Translations under genes and position numbers: made by a program
Notes under the pieces: model-generated
What the model was told of the DNA's origin: nothing
The model's input: only the letters and a program-made list of their open reading frames with translations
The model's database searches: none
Source of the DNA: Alloprevotella sp.
GTDB lineage: Bacteria; Bacteroidota; Bacteroidia; Bacteroidales; Bacteroidaceae
Assembly: GCA_015259235.1 (NCBI GenBank)
Contig: JABZGM010000008.1
Span: 1 to 22,190, forward strand
Length of the DNA stretch: 22,190 nucleotides
Reading direction: 5' to 3'
Shown: one piece after another, positions 8,383 to 15,277 of the stretch
Numbering within the stretch: the stretch's first letter is position 1
How the letters are laid out: each line of letters begins with the position of its first letter

Positions 8383-10011
8383 ATGAATCACAAGTTTTCT
8401 ACTCTCGCACTTGCCCTTTCGCTCCTAGGCACTGCAAGCTGCAACGACTTTCTCGATCAGTATTCTCAAGATCGCGTAGTCGCAAAGACCGTGCAAGATC
8501 TCAACGAACTGCTGGTGGGCGATGTTTATCTCAAAAGTTATGTCGTGAACAAAGGTGTTTCTGCCGGCACTTACGGATTTGTCAACATCCTCGACGATGA
8601 TATTAACACCACCGGTACGTCACAACAGGGCAACGTGGGCAACACGGCGTGGACGCACACCGTAGCTCCCATGTATGGCTTCTTCACTTGGCAACAAGAT
8701 GTGCGCTATAATTATGGTCGCACCAACAAGCTCAACGATGATGCTACGCTCAAAACACTCTACACACGCATCAATCATGTGAACAACATCGTAGATCTCA
8801 TCGACGACATGCCACATGCCACTGAGGAAGACGCAGCCCTCTACCACCGCGTCAAAGGTGAGGCACTCTTTGCACGCTCGCAATTCTACTTCACACTGGC
8901 TAACCTCTACGGACGTCCCTATCGTCTCGACTCCGCAGCCGTAGACCTATGCGTTCCTTTGAAGCTCACCTCTTATGTGGAGCACAACAAAGACAAAGAG
9001 ACACAATTCGCTCGCGCCACTAACGCCGAGGTTTATGCACAAGTGGCAAAGGATTTGGAGACAGCTGCCAGCGAACTGACGGTTTCTCCACAGCCCGACC
9101 GTTTCCGTCTACACCGTGCATCGGCAGAGGCTGCTAACCTCCTTTTGAGCCGCGTGTATCTCTATATGCAACGATGGAGCGATGCCGAAAAGGCAGCTCG
9201 TCGCGTGGTAGAAAGTCCACGTGCCAAGCTCGCTACTATCGCTTCGCTGCAAAGTGGTCAACCATTCCTGACACGCAACAACGCAGAAATCCTTTTCACA
9301 CAAGGAGCCAACTATTTAGCTGCCTCAGACCGCAACACTTCGCTCACAGGAGCTCCTGCCGACTATTGTGTTGCTCAAGAATTATACGACTTGTTCTCTG
9401 AGTTTGATGCGCGTCGCAACGCGTTTTTTAGCAAAAACTCTCTCTCCGACAGTCTCGGATTGACCAATAAATATGAGCGCACCACCGAAGCCAACCACAT
9501 CTCCGATGGTTTCACCCTCCGCACTGCAGAAGCCTACCTCAATCTGGCAGAAGCCTTGGTGATGCAAGGCAAAGAAGCCGAAGCCAACTCGGTGCTTCAT
9601 CAACTGCAACGTCAGCGCATTGACGACAATTTGGGCGACAAAATAGGAGAAGAACTCGTGAATGAGATTCGCAACGAACGCCGCCGCGAACTGTGCTTCG
9701 AGGGTCACCGTTGGTTCGACTTGCGCCGCTATAGTGTGCTGGAGAAATATCCTTTACACAAGACTATCGTGCACGCTTTCAATGCCTACACGGAGCAAAA
9801 CTCTTTCCTCACCACGCATCTCTTCACCCTTCCTTCGGGCGATGCGGCTTACACCTTCTCGCTTCCCGAAAGTGTTGTCTCCTTCGACAAGGTGCCCATG
9901 CCGAATAACATCCGTCCCGAACGCGTGGAAGTGAAGAAACCTCGTGAATTGCCCGAACTTCCCAAGGAAGACGAAGAAGGCGGCAACACCGAGACACCTC
10001 CCGCTCCCTAA
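8383..10011 (+). CDS. SusD/RagB-family lipoprotein (SusD-2) with acidic Pro-rich tail
   Basis: A 542-residue surface lipoprotein that should cap SusC-2 and bind its ligand. I choose ATG 8383 because MNHKFSTLALALSLLGTASC is a compact lipoprotein signal (Cys20, then NDFLD); an in-frame ATG at 8368 and a TTG at 8314 lie upstream. The helical repeat region is in the middle. The C-terminal RagB/SusD signature is clear: FTLRTAEAYLNLAEALVMQG near residue 376 and NERRRELCFEGHRWFDLRRY near residue 425-445. The last 30 or so residues are unusual, rich in Pro, Glu and Lys (PRELPELPKEDEEGG...TPPAP), and look disordered. It starts 81 bases after the SusC-2 stop and is followed after 103 bases by the next lipoprotein gene, which suggests one operon. 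Confidence 0.94.
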   Translation: MNHKFSTLALALSLLGTASCNDFLDQYSQDRVVAKTVQDLNELLVGDVYLKSYVVNKGVSAGTYGFVNILDDDINTTGTSQQGNVGNTAWTHTVAPMYGFFTWQQDVRYNYGRTNKLNDDATLKTLYTRINHVNNIVDLIDDMPHATEEDAALYHRVKGEALFARSQFYFTLANLYGRPYRLDSAAVDLCVPLKLTSYVEHNKDKETQFARATNAEVYAQVAKDLETAASELTVSPQPDRFRLHRASAEAANLLLSRVYLYMQRWSDAEKAARRVVESPRAKLATIASLQSGQPFLTRNNAEILFTQGANYLAASDRNTSLTGAPADYCVAQELYDLFSEFDARRNAFFSKNSLSDSLGLTNKYERTTEANHISDGFTLRTAEAYLNLAEALVMQGKEAEANSVLHQLQRQRIDDNLGDKIGEELVNEIRNERRRELCFEGHRWFDLRRYSVLEKYPLHKTIVHAFNAYTEQNSFLTTHLFTLPSGDAAYTFSLPESVVSFDKVPMPNNIRPERVEVKKPRELPELPKEDEEGGNTETPPAP

Positions 10012-10114
10012 GCATTGTCGCACCACTCTACAAGGGGCACGCTAACGCCTTGTGCTTCCTCCGCGAAAAAGCGACAACACTTCACGTTTCTCAACTTCTT
10101 AAGCCTCTCCCTCT

Positions 10115-11200
10115 ATGAAACATATCTTTTTGTTCCTCTGTTCGCTCCTTGCTCTCGTGGGCTGCAGCAGCGAAGATCCTATCACCCCTGGGCTCACTTA
10201 TGGCAACGACTTTGTCATCACCGACCAACCCAACGATTCCATTCAACATGAGCGCTATTTGCTCTACAAGGATTTCGGAGTGCCTGTATATTTCAACGAT
10301 ACCATCGCTAAGCACAACCAAGGTCTTGGCGTGGATGGAAAACCTCGTACGACTTACGAGACTGTAGATCTCAACTGGACCTTCTCGGGCTACAATCGTG
10401 GGGTGAAATACTCCTACGTCTATCTCACCGCTCCCGAAGATCAGATGCGTGCCCTCCGCTTCATCCGCAGTTATCTCGGTCATATTTCTAAGCCCATGCG
10501 CCCCTTCAGCATCATGGTGGCAGATACCCTTACTGCCACTTCGACGCACCGCACACAACAACCTACTTTCCACGTGGGATTCCGCACCCTTGTGCTTGCG
10601 CAAGTGCGTTCGCTCACCGATTCCGCCAAAGTTGCCACCCAAATCAACACCATCGTGCAAAGCATGGTGAGTGATCGCGTGAAAGCGCAAACTGCGCTCT
10701 GCGGTCGCTTCGCAGAGGTGAGCAAAACCAATGGCTGGTATGGACAAGAATGGAAGAAGCTCAACAACGTCTACTCCATGCCTACGGTGGTAGATTTGGG
10801 CAAGAAGAGCTTCGTCTATTCCGTCAATGCACTCTTCGATGAGCCTCCTTTCACCCCCTACAACCACGAAGACATCGTAACGCTGCTGTTGCGTAGCACC
10901 GGTGGTCAAGATCCCATTGCAAAAGATGAGGAAGAAGCTCAAAACATGCGCAAAGCCATGATCGCAGAAATCGCACAATTTGGTTTCCTCACCGGTTGGA
11001 AGCAATCGGGAGCCTACGCCCCAAGTGATGACAGCGAAGACCGCGAACAATATCTTCAAGCCTTGCTCTATTTGGGCGATGGTGGTTTCCGTCAACGCTA
11101 TAGAGACTTCCCCCTCGTGATGCAAAAATATGAGTTGCTCTACAACTTTATCACCCAATCTTTGGGCTTGAATCTCAACTACAGCCGCATTGAACAATAA
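10115..11200 (+). CDS. Surface lipoprotein resembling Peptidase_Mx1 zinc metallopeptidases, HExxH missing
   Basis: A 361-residue lipoprotein. The signal MKHIFLFLCSLLALVGC gives a lipid Cys at 17, followed by SSEDP, an acidic stretch that fits surface export in Bacteroidota. I do not see a family with certainty. The order of segments matches, from memory, the putative zinc-binding metallopeptidases (Peptidase_Mx1) that accompany SusC/SusD pairs: an N-terminal GVPVYF strand, a central helix after FHVGFRTLVLAQV, a later NHEDIVTLLLRS resembling the family's NEDFVELIS, and a C-terminal KYELLYNFITQSLGLNLNY resembling the closing helix. Where the family has HExxH this protein has Q182-S-M-V-S186, so zinc catalysis is not expected. 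It may have become a binding protein. It follows SusD-2 and precedes the FISUMP lipoprotein in the same orientation. It could instead be an unrelated SusE/F-like accessory lipoprotein. Confidence 0.6.
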   Translation: MKHIFLFLCSLLALVGCSSEDPITPGLTYGNDFVITDQPNDSIQHERYLLYKDFGVPVYFNDTIAKHNQGLGVDGKPRTTYETVDLNWTFSGYNRGVKYSYVYLTAPEDQMRALRFIRSYLGHISKPMRPFSIMVADTLTATSTHRTQQPTFHVGFRTLVLAQVRSLTDSAKVATQINTIVQSMVSDRVKAQTALCGRFAEVSKTNGWYGQEWKKLNNVYSMPTVVDLGKKSFVYSVNALFDEPPFTPYNHEDIVTLLLRSTGGQDPIAKDEEEAQNMRKAMIAEIAQFGFLTGWKQSGAYAPSDDSEDREQYLQALLYLGDGGFRQRYRDFPLVMQKYELLYNFITQSLGLNLNYSRIEQ

Positions 11201-11260
11201 GCCTCCGCATCGCTCCGTTTCTTTGCACATTATTCACCGACAACGTATAAGTTCTCCTTT

Positions 11261-12271
11261 ATGAAGTCCATACTATATTCCCTCCTCCTACTAGCCACCT
11301 GCACACTCGTGGGCTGCCGCGACGACGAAACACGTGATTTCAGCTATCAAGCATCGGCGGTTGCGGCTGGTCCTGACTTCACCGACCCTCGCGACAGCAA
11401 TGTTTACCACACCATTCGTGTGGGCAACCAACTTTGGTTGGCTGAAAATCTGCGCTATGCCCCTAATGGTTATAGCCTAGATGGTGCTTTCACTTGGGAA
11501 GAAAAACCTGTGGATCAAAAGAAAATGGTACCCGATGACGAAATTCTGGGACAAATGATTCAAGACCTCTTCCTAGATCCGAAGTTCGACGGTTGGAAAG
11601 TGGATGGCACACCCATCGACAATTTCATCCTCCCCTACTTCAAGCACTACAAACGTGGTCGCATGACCGCAGCCCAACTGCGTGAAAACATCGCCTATCT
11701 CAACCCGGCTTTCGACGATACCCTCACCACTCGCCTCGCTAGCTTTGCCCTCCAACCTGCTGCGCGCGCCAAATATGGCCGTGCCAACTTCGAAAAAGCG
11801 GAGAAAGCTAACGGAGGTTATGTCAAAAAATATGGTTTTCTCTATTCTTTCGAAGCCGCTCAAAAAGCCGTTCCTGAAGGTTGGCGTCTACCCTCCGACA
11901 AAGATTGGCAACAACTAGAACAAGCCTTCGGACTCTCTGCTCAAGAAGCTCAGCGCAACAATGCGTGGCGCGGTGCAGGCTTGGGCACTGTCATGAGCGA
12001 AGGTGGAGCAAGCGGATTCAATGCCCCCTTAGGTGGTGCCAATGTTTACCAGAAATCGCGCGGACAACTTTATCTTAACCGCGGTAAATCGTGGTACTAT
12101 TGGACTTCCACTCCTGTCACGCTCAACGATTCCCTCCAAGGTGCCATCGTGCGCATGTCTTCTCACTTCAACGACAAGGTTTGGCGCGGCACTTCTCGTA
12201 TTGACAACATGGCGCGCTCCGTACTCTACAGCGTCCGCTGCGTCAAAGACGTGACTGCCACGAACAAATAA
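11261..12271 (+). CDS. FISUMP-domain surface lipoprotein
   Basis: A 336-residue lipoprotein with a Fibrobacter succinogenes major paralogous (FISUMP) domain; the biochemical role of this family is not established. The signal ends at LVGC (Cys19), followed by RDDETRD, a strongly acidic stretch that predicts surface display. Family hallmarks are IRVGNQLWLAENLRYAP (about 52-68), FLYSFEAAQKAVPEGWRLPS (about 193-212), YYWTSTP (about 279-285) and the closing YSVRCVKD (about 323-330). In most family members the first two motifs are close together; here about 120 mostly helical, charged residues (about 72-190) separate them. The gene begins 60 bases after the metallopeptidase-like gene, with no promoter box between, so it is probably the last gene of the SusC-2 operon. 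A stem-loop follows its stop codon. Confidence 0.85.
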   Translation: MKSILYSLLLLATCTLVGCRDDETRDFSYQASAVAAGPDFTDPRDSNVYHTIRVGNQLWLAENLRYAPNGYSLDGAFTWEEKPVDQKKMVPDDEILGQMIQDLFLDPKFDGWKVDGTPIDNFILPYFKHYKRGRMTAAQLRENIAYLNPAFDDTLTTRLASFALQPAARAKYGRANFEKAEKANGGYVKKYGFLYSFEAAQKAVPEGWRLPSDKDWQQLEQAFGLSAQEAQRNNAWRGAGLGTVMSEGGASGFNAPLGGANVYQKSRGQLYLNRGKSWYYWTSTPVTLNDSLQGAIVRMSSHFNDKVWRGTSRIDNMARSVLYSVRCVKDVTATNK

Positions 12272-12284
12272 ATAGTCTATTTTA

Positions 12285-12305
12285 GGAGAAATCCCCCTTT
12301 TCTCC
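12285..12305 (+). terminator. Stem-loop after the FISUMP gene, weak terminator candidate
   Basis: Perfect 7-bp arms GGAGAAA (12285-12291) and TTTCTCC (12299-12305) enclose a 7-base C-rich loop, starting 14 bases after the stop codon. There is no T-run on the 3' side, so it is a poor intrinsic terminator. It may act as an mRNA-stabilising or partial termination structure between the lipoprotein genes and the thioredoxin gene. Confidence 0.4.
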
Positions 12306-12338
12306 GACTAATCGTCTACATCTTCCAGAAAGAATCCG

Positions 12339-12346
12339 TACCTTTG
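12339..12346 (+). promoter_or_regulatory. Candidate promoter -7 box for the thioredoxin-protease genes
   Basis: TACCTTTG is a perfect match to TAnnTTTG. Transcription would start near 12352, about 42 bases upstream of the ATG at 12394. No TTTG lies at the expected -33 position, so the promoter may be weak or factor-dependent. Its position after a stem-loop suggests that the next two genes can be expressed separately from the SusC-2 operon. Confidence 0.45.
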
Positions 12347-12393
12347 ACGAAATTTCTCACAAGATTACATCCTACGTCTAAGTATTTTCCCTT

Positions 12394-13872
12394 ATGACTC
12401 TCAAATCTCTATTCCTCGCTTGTGCCACTGCTCTGGGCGCACTCGCACCCTTGGCTGTTGCCGCTCAAGTAGAACCCAGTATGTATGGCGACAAAGTGAA
12501 AGCCGACATCAAAGTCAACTATGTCCACTCCCTCGATGAAGCTCTGACGCGCGCCAAAGCAGAGAAGAAGCCCATCTTCTTCAACTGCTATGCGGACTGG
12601 GCGATTCCCTGCCACGGTATGGACATCTATGTCTTTTCTAACCAAGAATTTGCAGACTATCTCCACAAGAATTTCATTCCTTTCTATATGGATGTGAGCA
12701 AAAGACAGAATGCTGCTATTGCTAAGCGCTACAACATTCATCGATTTGCCCATTTTCTTGTCCTCGATGCTGAGGGGAATGTCGTCCAACGCATTATCGG
12801 TGGCAAACAGCTCCCTGATTTTCAAAAGGATCTAGCACTTTCTCTCTCTCCCAAAACTTCTCTCGCAGGACTTTCTGCTGCTTATCAAAAAGGAAAGCGC
12901 GACAAAAAAACACTGCGCAACTATCTCTATGCGCTGAATCTTGCTGACGACTCCACTTTCAACCAAGTGGCACAAGAATATTGGTCGCAACTCTCGGAGA
13001 AGGAATATGCAAAGGAGGACAACTGGTTTATTCTTTCGCGCCTCATCACCGACCGCCAAGCTCCGCTCTACCACTATTTGTTGGAACATCGCGACACATT
13101 TGTCAAAAACGTCGGGGAAGCCAAAGTAAATGGTTTCTTGGAACGTATGTTTTATTCCGAAGCTGCCGCTTATGCTTCTGGCACCGCTCCCTACGATGCT
13201 GATGCACTCTTAGACCTCTCCTTGGGGGCACGCAAAGCCGCCATTGCCGACACTTCAGCCATCTATCCCACGCTCAAATTGGCTGAACTCCGTGGCACCA
13301 AACAATATGACGCGCTCGTTGACTTTATGGAACAACAAGGCACAAAATTCCAAAGTTCGCGCACTAGCTACGAACTCACCTTCGATTTTCCCGACCTCAA
13401 CGCCCAACAAACACAACGCCTTTGCGCTTATCTCCGTCAGCGTTCCACTGTCGAAACAGGAAGCGCAGCCAAACAATTGAGTTTCCTAGCAGACCGTTTG
13501 GAGAAAAACGATGGTATCATCTTCGACCATCTCACCCTCAAAGAAGCCCTAGCAAAAGCCAAAGAGAGCGGCAAACAAGTCTTTGTGGACTGCTTCACCG
13601 AATGGTGCGGACCTTGCAAAATGTTGGCACGCGATGTCTTCCCTCGCCCTGAAGTGGGCAAGGTGTTCAACGCACGCTTCGTCAATCTCAAAATGGATAT
13701 GGAGAAAGGCGAAGGACTCGAAGTGGCAAAACGCTACGGTATCACCGCCTATCCCACACTCCTCGTCATCAATCCCGATGGCACAGTAGCTGGTAAAGTG
13801 GTAGGCGCACGACTCCAAATAGAGACATTCCTCGAAGAAGTGGAGAAGATTCCTACTGCCACTCAAAAGTAA
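12394..13872 (+). CDS. Exported tandem thioredoxin-domain protein
   Basis: A 492-residue protein with a signal peptide (cleavage after AVA-A24) and two thioredoxin-like folds joined by a long helical linker. The C-terminal domain (about 378-487) is canonical: EWCGPCKM with Cys405 and Cys408, and AYPTLLVINPDG with the cis-proline at 454. The N-terminal domain (about 45-145) keeps the fold (KKPIFFNCYADW, NFIPFYMDV, FLVLDAEGNV) but has WAIPC instead of WCGPC, leaving only Cys73, and has FAH where the cis-proline belongs. It is therefore unlikely to do dithiol exchange alone. The linker (about 150-375) lacks a motif I recognise and may be TPR-like helices. The protein probably acts in the periplasm on disulfide bonds. 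It is followed 32 bases later by the aspartyl protease gene, so the two are very likely co-transcribed. Confidence 0.88.
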   Translation: MTLKSLFLACATALGALAPLAVAAQVEPSMYGDKVKADIKVNYVHSLDEALTRAKAEKKPIFFNCYADWAIPCHGMDIYVFSNQEFADYLHKNFIPFYMDVSKRQNAAIAKRYNIHRFAHFLVLDAEGNVVQRIIGGKQLPDFQKDLALSLSPKTSLAGLSAAYQKGKRDKKTLRNYLYALNLADDSTFNQVAQEYWSQLSEKEYAKEDNWFILSRLITDRQAPLYHYLLEHRDTFVKNVGEAKVNGFLERMFYSEAAAYASGTAPYDADALLDLSLGARKAAIADTSAIYPTLKLAELRGTKQYDALVDFMEQQGTKFQSSRTSYELTFDFPDLNAQQTQRLCAYLRQRSTVETGSAAKQLSFLADRLEKNDGIIFDHLTLKEALAKAKESGKQVFVDCFTEWCGPCKMLARDVFPRPEVGKVFNARFVNLKMDMEKGEGLEVAKRYGITAYPTLLVINPDGTVAGKVVGARLQIETFLEEVEKIPTATQK

Positions 13873-13904
13873 TCATTCACCGAGCACGATTTCTATTCCC
13901 TCCT

Positions 13905-15059
13905 ATGACAAGTCCCTTTCTTCGGTCGTTGGTTCTCGGCTGCTTGTTGATTTCCACCTCACTTTTCACAGCTGCACAACGCTTTCGCGCCATCGTGCCC
14001 TATGTTAATGAGGGAGGAAAACTCCTTGTTTCCCTCAAAGTCAATGGACAACAAGGGCGTTTTCTGCTCGACACAGGTGCTCCCTGCTGCGTGAGCCACG
14101 AATTTGCCACACGCATCGGACTCAAGGCAGGAGAAATGCGCACAGGCGAAGACTCCAACGGCAGAGCGGTGCAAGCCTCTCTGGTCAATCTCGACAGCTT
14201 GCAACTAGGGGCTGTGACCTTTCGCAACATCCAAGCTATGCAATGGGAAAAGGGCAACCCCACAGCGCAACTCATTGACGGCATATTGGGATACAACCTC
14301 TTGCGAATGGGCATTGTCAAGTGGGACACGCAGCAACGACAATTCATCTTCACCACCCTCTCCGAGGGGTTGGGACTCGATTTTTCGCGCGCGCTCCCGT
14401 TACTCCCCAACGACTATGTGCCTATGGTGGCAGTGCGTTTAGGCAAAACAGACCTCGACACGGTGATGTTCGACAGCGGAGCGGAAGGTTTTTATGAAAT
14501 GTCGAACCGCCAGCGCGAACGTCTCACGCAACATCGTTCCACTGCACGCATTTTGTCCACTGCCGACGGTACTTTGTCCATGGGTGCTAGTGGCATCGAG
14601 GGAGTCAGCACCAAGCACCGCATCCTCATTCCCCAGATGGAGATAGCGCACTTCCGATTTGCGGATGTAGCCACCATCACCACCGACGGCACGGCATCGC
14701 GACTTGGCTCACAACTCTTTAATTATGGGGATGTCGCCATAGATTTTCCTCGACGCACCTTCTATTTCCTCCCACATCCTGCGCAGAAAGAGCCCCTCAA
14801 GGTCTATCAACCCGAATGGGAAGTCGTGCCTACCATCACTGCAGATGGCACCATCGTAGCCGGCATTGTGTGGAATGCGAAACTTCCCATTCGTCAAGGT
14901 GACCGCATTGTGGAAATCAACGGCAAACGCTGCGAGCGCATCGATTTTGCCAAGGCGGTGTCCACCCCACCCTTCGTGCTTTCGGGCAAGAAAACAGAGA
15001 TTATCTTCATTCCTAAAGGCAGCACAGAAGAGCAACGGATCACCATTCATTGCAAATAG
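13905..15059 (+). CDS. Exported retropepsin-like aspartyl protease with C-terminal PDZ domain
   Basis: A 384-residue exported protein with a signal peptide ending near FTAAQ. It has two retropepsin-like lobes in one chain: FLLDTGAPCC with Asp56-Thr-Gly in the first, and VMFDSGAEGF with Asp190-Ser-Gly in the second. Each lobe has a matching later glycine-rich strand (IDGILGYNLL, about 124-133; SRLGSQLFNYGDVAIDF, about 265-281), which suggests an internal pepsin-type pair of catalytic aspartates. A PDZ-like domain follows (GTIVAGIVWNAKLPIRQGDR and VEINGKRC, about 315-343), as in known Bacteroidota aspartyl protease-PDZ fusions. It probably cleaves peptides or unfolded proteins in the periplasm or at the outer membrane. 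It is the last gene before the bidirectional terminator and forms a unit with the thioredoxin gene. The catalytic role is from family knowledge; its substrate is unknown. Confidence 0.87.
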   Translation: MTSPFLRSLVLGCLLISTSLFTAAQRFRAIVPYVNEGGKLLVSLKVNGQQGRFLLDTGAPCCVSHEFATRIGLKAGEMRTGEDSNGRAVQASLVNLDSLQLGAVTFRNIQAMQWEKGNPTAQLIDGILGYNLLRMGIVKWDTQQRQFIFTTLSEGLGLDFSRALPLLPNDYVPMVAVRLGKTDLDTVMFDSGAEGFYEMSNRQRERLTQHRSTARILSTADGTLSMGASGIEGVSTKHRILIPQMEIAHFRFADVATITTDGTASRLGSQLFNYGDVAIDFPRRTFYFLPHPAQKEPLKVYQPEWEVVPTITADGTIVAGIVWNAKLPIRQGDRIVEINGKRCERIDFAKAVSTPPFVLSGKKTEIIFIPKGSTEEQRITIHCK

Positions 15060-15204
15060 GGATTAGAATGCAAATAGTGCCTAAGATTCACCGCTCTCCT
15101 CTCGTGAAGGAAGCACGTATTTCCTAATATCGTAAGCTACTCACCCGACAAGTGGAGAACAATCCTTCATACTACTGCGGGAAATACAGCATGTAAAAAC
15201 AACA

Positions 15205-15248
15205 CGACCAGCGAGATTTCAATGAGCATCTCGCTGGTCGCTGTTTTT
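15205..15248. terminator. Strong bidirectional intrinsic terminator
   Basis: Perfect 13-bp arms (15205-15217 and 15228-15240) flank a 10-base loop. The plus side is followed by TTTTT at 15244-15248, and the minus side by the complement of AAAAA at 15194-15198. It lies between the ends of the aspartyl protease gene (15059) and the convergent SGNH-SASA gene (15278), so it can stop transcription from both directions. Confidence 0.9.
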
Positions 15249-15277
15249 ATTAAGCTAGAGAATAAAGTGCACGCTCC

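Noticed and set aside
10091..11230. 379-codon minus-strand open frame opposite the metallopeptidase-like lipoprotein
   Set aside because: The plus-strand frame has a lipoprotein signal and fits the neighbouring gene series. The antisense product lacks a signal or known motif and arises from codon bias.
15051..15077. Direct repeat TGCAAATAG (15051-15059 and 15069-15077)
   Set aside because: There are only two short copies, the first overlapping a stop codon, and no further units. Chance is the simplest explanation.
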